From positions 435,402-499,401 of the forward strand of contig CAJHNH020002458.1 of the NCBI GenBank assembly GCA_905116865.2: 64,000 nt of DNA. The letters run 5' to 3'. This document shows, piece by piece, positions 34,201-39,390 of the stretch. The notes under the pieces are model-generated. The model was given only the letters and a program-made list of their open reading frames with translations. It was not told the DNA's origin and searched no databases. The DNA is from Candidula unifasciata (Eukaryota; Mollusca; Gastropoda; Stylommatophora; Geomitridae). Numbering within the stretch: the stretch's first letter is position 1; every line of letters begins with the position of its first letter. A program made the position numbers and the translations under genes.

Positions 34201-36929
34201 TTGAACATGTGTCAAGACTCCACCAGATAAGTGCACCACTGAGAGCCCTGTCACTTAGATGTACTAGAAGCAGACCTAGAGATCGACCACCTGAGCGGTG
34301 AACTGCTGGAATACCCATAACTGTAAACACCAGCATCAACATAGCACATACCAAGGCTCGTACCCCATGTCTCTACAAAACTGGACTCTGAAAGGCAGAA
34401 TAGGACTACAGAAAAAAAAACCAAGATTTAAATTTATATCATATATTAGTATTACATATTTTCATATCCCCCCTTTTAAAAAACTAGTGTATCATATATT
34501 TCTTTCCTAAATCAGATGAGCATGATAGAATGGCATTAATGGCTTATGCAGACGCATCACGGATACACCTTCCTTCCTATGAAGAATCAGTCAGGTCGTT
34601 GAGCAGCCTAGGAAGCAACACACCACCAGGAGGGTCAGTGGCTGGCCCAGGTTCAAGTCCCACAACATCCGAGTACCGAAGACTGCCGAACGTGCCTCCA
34701 GCTATTCGAGCAGCCAACCTGCAACACAGTGTTGGGGGAGACGGCAACAACAACATTAACCACAGCAACCGGCATTCAACTGTTACCACCAGTACCATGA
34801 ACAGGGATGGGGTATCGGAAATATTTGGTTCTCTGGACACAGTAAATGTCAGCATGAGTGATGCTTCAACATCTGTGACAGTAGAGACATTTGATTCAGG
34901 GGTGTCTAACAGATCGATGGCTTCCCAGAGGGCAGCAGCTGGGAGCCTCAACTCTTCTGATGATCACATAGCTAGTGATGGTGAGTCAAACGCATTTTTA
35001 TGTGGTTCTTTTTTGTTTTTGTTTCTTGAATATGCCTCCTGATGATCACATAATTATTGATGGTTAGTCATAACATATTTTGTGTGTACGTGCATGCGTG
35101 CGTGTGCATGCATGCGCACATTTTTGTGTGAGTCGTACACATTTTCTTTTTGTTTAATTTTATTTTTCACGATGCCTCCTTGTGATCACATAATTATTGA
35201 TGCTGATTCATACACATTTTTAATTTAACAATGTCCGTTGGTGTTCACCTAGCTATTGATGGTGCCGCATACTCATTTGACATTTTTTGGGGGGATCAGA
35301 AAGCTAGTGATGTGAGGCATACTTATTTTAATATTTGTTGTTCAGATGTTGTCAAGTAGGAGTTACTATTAAACTATGGCCAAAAAAAGCAACAACAAAA
35401 AATTCCATTTACTTTTTGTGTTTGCCTCTTTTGTGGGGAGGGGTGGGGGGTGTCTTTGAACCTGAGGATTTAGGGGAGGGGTGGGGGGTGTTTTTGAACC
35501 TGAGGATTTAGGGGAGGGGTGGGGGGTGTCTTTGAACCTGAGGATTTAGGGGAGGGGTGGGGGGTGTCTTTGAACCTGAGGATTTAGGGGAGGGGTGGGG
35601 TGTCTTTGAACCTGAGGATTTAGGGGAGGGGTGGGGGGTGTCTTTGAACCTGAGGATTTAGGGGAGGGGTGGGGGGTGTCTTTGAACCTGAGGATTTAGG
35701 GGAGGGGTGGGGGGTGTCTTTGAACCTGAGGATTTAGGGCTGCATGACTAGGACAGTCGCCATTCACTCTGCGGGGTGTTTTTGTTGTTTGTTGGGGTTC
35801 CCAACAACAACAAACAAACACAAAAATATCCACGTTACAGAGGATTCAGACCTGGGTCTCCCACGTGGAAGCTCTGTTAACTATTCTGCCAGCTGCTTCC
35901 CAGATTATGTTATTTACAGAACCAAGCCCACCATTTTTTGGCTGTTGTAGTTTTTCTAGGTAGATTTGACGTTCAGTAGTTTGCTATTGCTTCCTGAAAG
36001 TCAGCTCTCAGTACTACTGTCAAAACCAACGCAAGACAAATCTGATTTCTGATGCTGGGATCAAACCTGGCATTAGGGAAGCACGTTCGATACGCCTAAG
36101 CTATCCACGCCTCAGGATACACAAAGACTTTTTGGGTGTTCTACCCCTGCTCCCTCCTCTATCTTTCTGTCTGACCCCTTTTCTACCCGTCTTTCTTTCT
36201 CATTCTTTAACTTTTCTCCTTTTCTTTCTTGGTACTTCCTCTATCTTTGTATTTTCACTTTACATTCGTTCTGTGAATTTTGATATGTCAACATAACACG
36301 CTTGATATATAAAGTACAATTGCTGTATGAAAGATTAATGCTTAAAAGGGCAGAATGTAAGACGGGCCTGTATGCCCAAATTGTAACCCAATGGAAAAAA
36401 AGTTAATTCATTATTTAGTTTGTTCTCCCTCCTCTTAGTCGCTAAGAGTTCATATGAAGTACACTGCCTATGAGTCGCTGTGGTGTAGCGGCTAGATGCT
36501 CGCCTGCAAATTAGAAGGTCGTGGATTTGGGTTCTGATGGAACCGGGCTTTCTACAAAAATGACCTTGGCTCCCAGGTCGACGCAGCCTTGCCTGGGTAC
36601 CAGGTGCAGCTCTGGGAGGTAAAGGATGCCAGCATGATGTTGACCACATCATCCACCAATTGCCGATTGGTCTATAAAATATAAGTCTAGCCCTACATGC
36701 CCAATACACCTGTAGGCGTGGAAAAGGATCCTTTCCTTTACTTTACTTTACTTTACTTTACTTTACTTTACTTTACTTTACTTTACTTACACAAGCCTGT
36801 ACAAATGTTTACATTTTCTGGTGTTTTCTCTCAACAGATGCTCCACTTCTGGATTCCAACTCCCAGAGAGAAGTGGATGTTGTCAGTGTTAGTTCCAACC
36901 CAAGTCGGTCCAGCAAGGATGACCAGTAG
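19189..36929 (+). CDS. Sushi-domain type I membrane protein, SUSD4-like (10 coding exons)
   Basis: Joined exons 19189-19261, 21269-21457, 21795-22010, 23691-23876, 25506-25748, 28564-28800, 31380-31468, 33440-33602, 34516-34980 and 36838-36929 give 650 residues with consistent phases and GT-AG introns. Residues 1-24 are a signal peptide. Sushi (CCP) modules span about 29-81, 90-158, 163-221, 227-298 and 308-377. A stalk follows, then a transmembrane helix at about 415-438 and an RRKK stop-transfer. The cytoplasmic tail holds PPPY (454-457) and LPSY (484-487). Known: sushi modules bind proteins outside the cell; PPxY and LPxY bind WW domains of NEDD4-family ubiquitin ligases, as shown for SUSD4 and SUSD6. 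Inferred: an adaptor that brings surface partners to ubiquitin-dependent turnover. Orthology to SUSD4 (four sushi modules in vertebrates) is unproven. Confidence 0.9.
19411..19720 (-). repeat. SINE family J
   Basis: On the minus strand the repeat contains GGTTTGATTCCCGGCATGG, a box B-like tRNA element. It also has the pieces TAGCGAGGCACACAC and GACATGGCCAATGAAGACAC. A better-preserved + strand copy is at 53985-54250. It lies in intron 2 of the sushi gene. Confidence 0.7.
19983..20820 (-). mobile_element. Tigger/pogo transposon relic (3' half)
   Basis: The left edge CAGTAGAACCTCGCTTAACA after TA (19981-19982), with CTCGTTAAGCGAAACACTCG, is the characteristic Tigger terminus. On the minus strand the transposase tail reads KKLWPERC at about 20695, then EELEEEHSQELTTQKLNEL and HHPNKEVAMRVANLFND, then SHFCQILKRRQKQMSLDIF (20605-20240). 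The region encoding ACLKMIDKAGKGVTKRTLTS is also visible. The 5' half with the DNA-binding and DDE core is missing; the sequence stops where the 31-bp array begins. It is dead. Confidence 0.88.
20823..21262. repeat. 31-bp minisatellite made of iterated 3' splice-site sequence
   Basis: About 14 copies of a unit TTCATTATGTTTATGCTGTC + TGCAGGCATCT repeat at a strict 31-bp period; CAG trinucleotides end at 20832, 20894 and then every 31 bp to 21204. The array runs directly into the acceptor of the first sushi exon. The unit aligns with that acceptor and with the first exonic bases (CAGGCATCTTTCA versus CAGGTATATTTCA). The reading frame of the sushi exon is open across the entire array. Confidence 0.92.
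21269..21457 (+). CDS. Sushi gene exon 3: CCP module 1
   Basis: The exon encodes 63 codons in phase 1-1, a complete sushi module. Cysteines are C29, C54, C68 and C81, with the conserved tryptophan W73 (VNGSWTP). The acceptor is TTTCTCTACAG and the donor G|GTATTA. A 31-bp array of acceptor look-alikes sits just upstream. Confidence 0.92.
21480..21680 (-). repeat. SINE fragment (family K) with family A head
   Basis: TCACCTGGTCACTGCGCAGTC followed by AGGTTTAACTAACTGAGCTA resembles the tRNA-like segment at 51770-51830. A C-rich tract and AGCCCCAGAACCCACATG, a family A-like end, follow. It is intronic and decayed. Confidence 0.45.
21795..22010 (+). CDS. Sushi gene exon 4: CCP module 2
   Basis: The exon encodes 72 codons, phase 1-1. 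Cysteines C90, C122, C140 and C158 and tryptophan W146 follow the sushi pattern. The acceptor is TTTTCTTTTCAG, the donor A|GTGAGA. Confidence 0.92.
22140..22300 (-). repeat. LINE 3' end fragment
   Basis: Minus-strand translation includes VEAAKGAEAETYISLDTLSG, which parallels VEAARRARNRTLYLPRHPQR at the end of the LINE at 6198. Only the last part of the ORF and its junction are present. It is intronic. Confidence 0.65.
22483..22560 (+). repeat. hAT (Charlie-like) terminal fragment
   Basis: CAGTGTTCCTGAACCGTTTT followed by ACATCTGCGGCCCATC has the form of a Charlie-type hAT terminus (CAGTGGTTCTCAACC...GCGGCCC). No partner end was found. Confidence 0.5.
22590..22800 (-). repeat. SINE family H copy, partial
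   Basis: The copy has ATCATAGCACTTGGGGAACT, CATAAGCGCTCAGTC and CCTGGTAACTCCCTGCAG. On the minus strand it carries the GCGCTTATG...TATGATGTC tail domain. It is intronic. Confidence 0.6.
23014..23258 (+). mobile_element. SINE family B, full-length copy
   Basis: A tRNA-like head has box A (TGGCCGAGCGGCTAGACG) and box B (GGTCGCGGGTTCGCTCCC). The body contains GGCGTGATGCTGACCACATC and CCGATTGGTCTATAAA, and the tail is CCTTTACTTTAC. The perfect 13-bp duplication AAGACTAGACTAC flanks it (23001-23013 and 23259-23271). This is the best-preserved reference copy of family B here. Confidence 0.92.
23440..23535 (-). repeat. SINE family I fragment (tRNA-like head)
   Basis: TCTTACCGAGGATTCCAACC followed by CAGGATTCCCCC is the antisense of a tRNA-like box B region. 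Copies with the same layout are at 35715-35915, 61345-61505 and 63575-63735. Confidence 0.6.
23565..23665 (+). repeat. SINE family B fragment next to exon 5
   Basis: GGTCACCCAGCCTAAAATGA, GAAGGCAGCCGTGGGATGTT and GGCCACATTGTGA correspond to the body of family B, decayed. It ends only about 25 bp before the acceptor of the third sushi exon. Confidence 0.55.
23691..23876 (+). CDS. Sushi gene exon 5: CCP module 3
   Basis: The exon encodes 62 codons, phase 1-1. Cysteines are C163, C193, C209 and C221, tryptophan W214 (RNGQWEGPVPTC). This is the most canonical of the five modules. The acceptor is TTTTCTGCAG, the donor G|GTACGT. Confidence 0.94.
24010..24130. repeat. Dispersed repeat of unknown type
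   Basis: AACCTAAGAGACCTCTGGCT and GACATCCCAGTTTATGGCCC resemble 10910-10990. An AAGAAGAAGAAG end suggests a retroposon tail. The family is not identified. Confidence 0.4.
24255..24470 (+). repeat. Family A retroposon, 3' part
   Basis: GAAGTCGGAGTACATCTGCC, then ACGGATGTACACGCAAAACT and GAATTCACAGCCGGTGAAC, end in (GAA)n. The head is missing. It is intronic and followed by a second copy at 24680. Confidence 0.8.
24680..24915 (+). repeat. Family A retroposon, diverged copy
   Basis: GAGGTCAGAGTGCATCTGAC, CAGAAATGAGTCAGATTTGC and GTTTACAGCCGGTGAACAGA end in an AGAAGAAGAAG tail. The sequence between this and the preceding copy (24470-24660) is partly duplicated: TTTGAGTTGAAATATCAGAC occurs twice. 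Confidence 0.75.
25020..25445 (-). pseudogene. LINE reverse transcriptase tail, decayed
   Basis: On the minus strand, pieces read YGIEAWIIG-like (25405 downwards), then GHVMRRRKLE and KRGRGRLKEKMLEDCSLW. This is the same LINE group as 18095-18370. Stops interrupt it. It is intronic and antisense to the sushi gene. Confidence 0.75.
25506..25748 (+). CDS. Sushi gene exon 6: CCP module 4
   Basis: The exon encodes 81 codons, phase 1-1. Cysteines are C227, C271, C285 and C298, tryptophan W291. The module has a long first loop of 43 residues between the first two cysteines, longer than usual. The acceptor is TATTCTTTTAG, the donor G|GTAAAT. Confidence 0.92.
25895..26545. repeat. Diverged tandem repeat, about 67-bp unit
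   Basis: Units contain GAAGTCATTTTAGTAGTAGT, AGCAGTTGAAATATAAG and GTTAACATAGCAGAAGAATT. Two neighbouring units at about 25985-26110 are nearly identical; others have lost segments, so the spacing varies. It is intronic. Confidence 0.85.
26565..26730 (-). repeat. Family A fragment
   Basis: AGCTCCTAATTGGTCACCTT followed by TTATGACATGCTTGTTAAGG is the head-proximal part of family A in antisense orientation, diverged. Confidence 0.5.
26740..26886 (-). repeat. hAT (Charlie-like) terminal fragment
   Basis: The complement of 26830-26886 reads CAGTGGTCGGCAAACTCATT then AGTCAAAAGAGCCAAAA, a well-known form of Charlie-type hAT terminus. The opposite end was not found, so size and integrity are unknown. 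Confidence 0.65.
26890..27540. other. No recognisable feature (intron 6)
   Basis: AT-rich intronic sequence without family signatures. Confidence 0.35.
27545..28135 (-). repeat. SINE family H, with tRNA-like head
   Basis: The right end on the minus strand reads GTGGTATAGTGGTTAGTGTT and GGTCAGAATCCGATCCC, a tRNA-like box A and box B. The left part contains GCACTCCGGACATTCCAACA and the body CATCGCACAGAGCACAGACT. It is long and may hold another insertion. It is intronic. Confidence 0.6.
28150..28440 (-). pseudogene. LINE reverse transcriptase tail, decayed
   Basis: The minus strand reads IEPVLNYIKRQQIKWFRH, matching EPILDYIQRQQVKWFAH at 6198-6596. It is antisense to the sushi gene and intronic. 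Confidence 0.75.
28564..28800 (+). CDS. Sushi gene exon 7: atypical CCP module 5 with eight cysteines
   Basis: The exon encodes 79 codons, phase 1-1. Cysteines are C308, C319, C321, C332, C343, C345, C359 and C377, with tryptophans W370 and W372. The frame CP...G..NG...C.C..GY.L.G...L.C...W..PRC is sushi-like, but four extra cysteines imply two added disulfides or a different fold. The acceptor AATAATAG has a pyrimidine tract set back by about 15 bases; the donor is G|GTCTGT. Confidence 0.85.
28805..29540. other. No recognisable feature (intron 7)
   Basis: AT-rich intronic sequence. The 29000-29470 part, read on the minus strand, may be decayed LINE, but no diagnostic motif is clear. Confidence 0.35.
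29545..29835 (+). mobile_element. Family A retroposon, near full length
   Basis: The head GTATGGGTTCCTGAGTCCCA and GTGGGGAAAACAAAAATAAA are followed by a C homopolymer of about 20 bases, then AAGCATGTCATAAGAGTCAA and AGTCGGAGTGCATCTGCCTG, and finally TTCAGCTGGTGAA. It is intronic. Confidence 0.8.
29836..30740. other. No recognisable gene (intron 7)
   Basis: The stretch is AT-rich with a G run at 29940-29954. A short family A-like piece (GTCACATTTTACAACATG) lies near 30352. Confidence 0.35.
30744..30910 (-). repeat. Family A retroposon, 3' part
   Basis: TTCTTCTTCTTCGTCCTTCA and CCGGCTGTGAATTCCGGCAG are followed by TGCGTGTACATCCGTTTTAC and CTCACCGGCAGATGTACTC. The copy is truncated at its head. 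Confidence 0.8.
31190..31285 (-). repeat. SINE family B fragment
   Basis: AAAGTAAAGATCCCTTTTTT, CGCATCGGGCATATGGGAAG and ACAGACCAATCAGCACTA are the 3' end of family B in antisense. Confidence 0.75.
31380..31468 (+). CDS. Sushi gene exon 8: stalk
   Basis: This short exon encodes residues 382-411, rich in G, D, N and S (DLLPDGQNGGKSFNSGDIND), a flexible linker between the last extracellular module and the membrane. The acceptor is GCTTCCTCTCAG. The exon ends in phase 0 at AAG|GTGGGC, where the phase pattern changes from the module-bearing exons. Confidence 0.85.
31785..32065 (-). mobile_element. Family A retroposon, near full length
   Basis: CTTCTTCTTTACATTTACCA, GAAAGTTCTGGTTGTTTGCC, GGTTCCCCACTTCCCAGGCA and CGCCAGAACCCGGACATG are in family A order. 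Confidence 0.75.
32136..32410 (-). repeat. SINE family B copy, antisense
   Basis: AAAGATCCCTGTTCACGCCT leads through GACCAATCGGCACTAGGTGG and GTAATGTGGTCAGCATTATG to a tRNA-like antisense end (GTGGGTTTCGATCGCTGTAC, CTAAGCCACGGGTGCTGC). The head is of a different tRNA-like type from the copy at 23014. Confidence 0.7.
32455..32620 (+). repeat. SINE family B fragment, sense
   Basis: GTTTGGCCCAGCTTAAAATG, GAAGTGTCCTGGGATGTAAA and GTTGACCACATAACCATTGA, GATTGGTCTGTAAAATGTCA follow the body of family B. Confidence 0.65.
32640..32935 (+). mobile_element. Family A retroposon, full length
   Basis: The head CCCCGTGTGGGTTCCGGGGC is followed by AAGCATGTCGTAAGAGTCGA, AGTCGGAGTGCATCTGCCGG, GTAAAACTGATGCACACGCA and CAGCTGGTGAACGCAAAGAA. 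It is the best reference copy of this family in the window and is intronic. Confidence 0.85.
33050..33295 (-). repeat. SINE family H copy with tRNA-like head
   Basis: The minus strand opens with CTGCGGCGTAGTGGTCAAGC and GGTCATGGGTTCCTTTCAC, a tRNA-like head. The body includes GGAGTTCGTGCTCTGTGC. It is intronic. Confidence 0.7.
33440..33602 (+). CDS. Sushi gene exon 9: transmembrane helix and PPPY motif
   Basis: The exon starts in phase 0 and encodes residues 412-465. A run of 24 hydrophobic residues (about 415-438, rich in V, I and L) is followed by RRKK, the cytoplasmic flank expected for a type I protein. PAPPPYARV at about 452-460 supplies a PPxY motif that binds WW domains. The acceptor is CTTCATCCAG, the donor G|GTAAGA. 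Confidence 0.92.
33806..34080 (+). mobile_element. SINE family B, full-length copy
   Basis: The tRNA-like head has TCCGTGATCTAGTGGCTAGA and GGTCATGGGTTCAGTTCC. The body has GGCGGCCGGCGTGATGCTGA. It is flanked by TACACACTACTGG (33793-33805) and TACTCACTACTGG (34081-34093), a duplication with one mismatch. Confidence 0.9.
34170..34400 (+). pseudogene. LINE reverse transcriptase tail, sense orientation
   Basis: The + strand reads LQIKWFEHVSRLHQISAPLR and RSRPRDRPPERWTAGIPI, the same tail type as the other LINE remnants. It is one of only two sense-strand copies in the window. Confidence 0.7.
34516..34980 (+). CDS. Sushi gene exon 10: cytoplasmic tail with LPSY motif
   Basis: The exon encodes residues 466-620, phase 1-1. 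It opens with DEHDRMALMAYADASRIHLP then SYEES, giving an LPxY motif about 30 residues after PPPY; paired PY motifs raise affinity for NEDD4-type ligases in known proteins. The remainder is serine-, threonine-, asparagine- and glycine-rich, predicted disordered, with many possible phosphorylation sites. The donor is G|GTGAGT. Confidence 0.92.
35430..35740. repeat. 38-bp G-rich minisatellite, about 8 copies
   Basis: The unit is GAGGATTTAGGGGAGGGGTG + GGGGGTGTCTTTGAACCT. Some units are shortened in the G run. The last unit continues into TTTAGGGCTGCATGACTAGG, the body of a family I SINE, so the unit includes SINE-derived sequence (GAACCTGAGGATTTAGGG). Confidence 0.93.
35715..35915 (-). repeat. 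SINE family I copy
   Basis: CTGAGGATTTAGGGCTGCAT, CAGTCGCCATTCACTCTGCG and GGATTCAGACCTGGGTCTCC (antisense box B) share order with 61345-61505. It is intronic. Confidence 0.7.
35920..36115 (-). repeat. SINE family C copy
   Basis: GCCCACCATTTTTTGGCTGT, TGACGTTCAGTAGTTTGCTA and CTCAGTACTACTGTCAAAAC are followed by GGGATCAAACCTGGCATTAG, an antisense box B. Copies lie at 38158-38335 and 47420-47660. Confidence 0.75.
36472..36790 (+). mobile_element. SINE family B with long (ACTTT)n tail
   Basis: The tRNA-like head is GTCGCTGTGGTGTAGCGGCT and GAAGGTCGTGGATTTGGGTT. The tail is about ten copies of CTTTA (36735-36787). It ends about 50 bp before the acceptor of the last coding exon. Confidence 0.88.
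36838..36929 (+). CDS. Sushi gene exon 11: C-terminus and stop
   Basis: The exon encodes residues 621-650 (DAPLLDSNSQREVDVVSVSS, then NPSRSSKDDQ) and ends at TAG 36927-36929. The acceptor is TTTTCTCTCAACAG. An acidic, serine-rich C-terminal end without a PDZ-binding pattern. Confidence 0.9.
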
Positions 36930-37059
36930 TCACCAGACTCCTAGACCTGTTGTGTCGACATGAACATTTGATTTTTCTACACTATTCACTCCTGCACTTT
37001 CAGAAAGAAGCAATCTTTCTGCTTTTTACTTGCGCACTGTGTATAGATTTACTCTTGCA

Positions 37060-37065
37060 AATAAA
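37060..37065 (+). promoter_or_regulatory. Candidate polyadenylation signal of the sushi gene
   Basis: AATAAA lies 131 bp after the stop codon. It would give a short 3' untranslated region; longer forms that extend downstream cannot be excluded. Confidence 0.5.
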
Positions 37066-37069
37066 GGCA

Positions 37070-37540
37070 TTCATGATTTACTTGGGAGTGAACAGAGGGT
37101 CTTGGAGAAAAGACAAGCAGACTTTTTTTTTTTTCAATCATGTTGCAGCTGACCCCATCAATATGGGATCTCTTTGTTGGCTAATGAGGAAAGAGACAGA
37201 ACACTTGTGAGAATGTCCTGAGTGCAGAGATGTCACTTTTTGATTCATTCATTCATGAAGTATTTTCAAATACTGATGCATGCCACAGGAGTTGACCAGT
37301 CAGGTTTGTTTGCTTCATGAACAATGACCACAGTCGAATACTTCCTGTTGTCTAGACTCATCCCCTAGCAAAGAAATTAATGTATTGTTGTTGATTGCTC
37401 CATGCATCATTCACTGTTGTGTCAAGTTGTGCTTGGGCTTTGAATGGAGGGAGTAACTGGTAAATGTGTTGTGGTCACTTTGTATACAGTGGGTTATGGT
37501 CTGCTGTTGGAATCATGTGTTTTGTTGTTGGCATTGGTGT
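37070..37540. other. No recognisable feature (possible 3' UTR)
   Basis: AT-rich sequence with a T run near 37123. No repeat family was recognised; it may be transcribed 3' sequence if a later polyadenylation site is used. Confidence 0.35.
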
Positions 37541-37544
37541 TGGT

Positions 37545-37950
37545 GGGAACTGACGTGGTGTAGTCTGCAAATCTGAAGGTCGTGGGTTCAGATCTGCATG
37601 TCACCAGATCCTTTTTCTACATGACCCTGTCTCCTAGGATGACCCAGCCTCCATTGGGTGCCAGGAAAAGTCCTTTAAAGCCCCACTCCGGCTGGTGCTG
37701 GGGGCTCTAATGTAACCTCTATGAGTTGAACAGGGTTTCTGGGACTTGTCCCTGAGTGATCCTCATCTTACTGGTGGCACTTTGTGACACAGAGTGTTTA
37801 TCGCTCAGTGTGATGTCCTGGTGGGTTGAACGTCAGTCAGTCAGTCCTGATAGATAAAGGTGACTGTGTGATGTTGACTGCATCACTTATCGCGGGCAGG
37901 GTGGTCTGTACAAATAAGAGTCTGGCCTTATGTGCCAGATGCGCCACAGG
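37545..37950 (+). mobile_element. SINE family B split by a family E insertion
   Basis: The B head (GACGTGGTGTAGTCTGCAAA, GGTCGTGGGTTCAGATCTGC) runs to about 37670. A family E body (GCCCCACTCCGGCTGGTGCT to GTCAGTCAGTCAGT) follows to about 37845. Then B resumes (AAAGGTGACTGTGTGATGTT). AGTCCT is present on both sides of the E segment. E is thus younger than B. Confidence 0.8.
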
Positions 37951-38157
37951 CATGTACAAGGACGTTAATTTGGTGTTTATTTTATGGATATTGTTTTTGT
38001 TGTTGTTGAAACTCTGTTACTATTGTTAATTTTGTTGACGTTGAAACCTTGCCCCAAGCTGTAGGGCTGTAAGAGTTTTCTTTTGTCCAGCAAAGAAGTT
38101 CAGACTTACATATTTGTGACTAAGACCTGTTTTAAGTTAGTTGCATATCCTTTACAG

Positions 38158-38335
38158 GACGTAGCAGAACCGACACCAGCATTTTTTGGCTGTTGTGGTT
38201 TTTCTAGGTAAATTTTACATTCACTAGTTATCTGAATGGTCAGCTCTCAGTACCACTGTCGAAACCAATACAAGACTAATCGTCGGCAGCTGGGATTGAA
38301 CCCAGCACCCTGGCATTACAAAGCACGTTCGCAAC
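38158..38335 (-). repeat. SINE family C copy
   Basis: GACACCAGCATTTTTTGGCT, AGCTCTCAGTACCACTGTCG and GGGATTGAACCCAGCACCCT (antisense box B) are present in family C order. Confidence 0.8.
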
Positions 38336-38604
38336 TTGTTAGCTAACAGTAATTCTTTCTTGTTTGTGACATAGCTTTACAACAAACCAATATCAGCCAT
38401 TCCCCATGTTTTTAATTCATTTGTTTATTATATCTGAATTACTGATGTCTGAATCTGGAAATCCAAATAACACCCAGAGAAGAGAATTAAATGAAAAAGG
38501 TTGGGAAGGACGTGGTGGGCTAGAAGTGGTGAGGCGGCTTGGTGCGAGGTTGAGAAAGGTTTAGTTTTATTGTTGTTTCTAACTCATGTAGCATATTCCC
38601 AGCA

Positions 38605-39194
38605 AAATTAGTTGTTGAAATGTAGGAAAGGATCAGTCCTTTAAAAGAAATTAGTTGTTGAAATGTAGGAAATGATCAGTCCTTTAAAAGAAATTAGTTG
38701 TTGAAATGTAGGAAATGATCAGTCCTTTAAAAGAAATTAGTTGTTGAAATGTAGGCAATGATCAGTCCTTTAAAAGAAATTAGTTGTTAATTTGTAGGAA
38801 ATGATCAGTCCTTTAAAAGAAATTAGTTGTTAATTTGTAGGAAATGATCAGTCCTTGAAAAGAAATTAGTTGTTGAAATGTAGGCAATGATCAGTCCTTT
38901 AAAAGAAATTAGTTGTTGAAATGTAGGAAATGATCAGTCCTTTAAAAGAAATTAGTTGTTGAAATGTAGGAAATGATCAGTCCTTTAAAAGAAATTAGTT
39001 GTTAATTTGTAGGAAATGATCAGTCCTTTAAAAGAAATTAGTTGTTGAAATGTAGGCAATGATCAGTCCTTTAAAAGAAATTAGTTGTTGAAATGTAGGA
39101 AATTATCAGTCCTTTAAAAGAAATTAGTTGTTGAAATGTAGGAAATGATCAGTCCTTTAAAAGAAATTAGTTGTTGAAATGTAGGAAATGATCA
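38605..39194. repeat. 43-bp minisatellite, about 13.7 copies
   Basis: The unit is GAAATTAGTTGTTGAAATGT + AGGAAATGATCAGTCCTTTAAAA. Variant units (GTTAATTTGT for GTTGAAATGT, GGCAATGATC for GGAAATGATC) recur in an ordered way, which implies block duplication. It abuts a family A copy. Confidence 0.95.
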
Positions 39195-39199
39195 AAACT

Positions 39200-39390
39200 A
39201 GCCCTTACTTTGAATTTGGAGTGCATCTGTCTGACAGACAAAGAACCGAGAGGCTGCACAGAAATGAGACAGATCTGTAAAAATGGATGTACATGAAAAA
39301 CTCAAATCCTGGAACAGAGTCCAGATGTGGACAGCAAACAGGACTTTTTTGCCAGAGTTTACATCCAGTGAACGCAAACAACCAACCAAC
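39200..39390 (+). repeat. Family A retroposon, 3' part
   Basis: TTGGAGTGCATCTGTCTGAC, AATGAGACAGATCTGTAAAA and CAGTGAACGCAAACAACC follow family A. The head is replaced by the 43-bp array. Confidence 0.75.

Noticed and set aside
38605..39194. CRISPR-like array (regular repeats)
   Set aside because: The units are directly adjacent with no unique spacers, and the genome is eukaryotic. The same reasoning excludes the 31-, 50- and 58-bp arrays.
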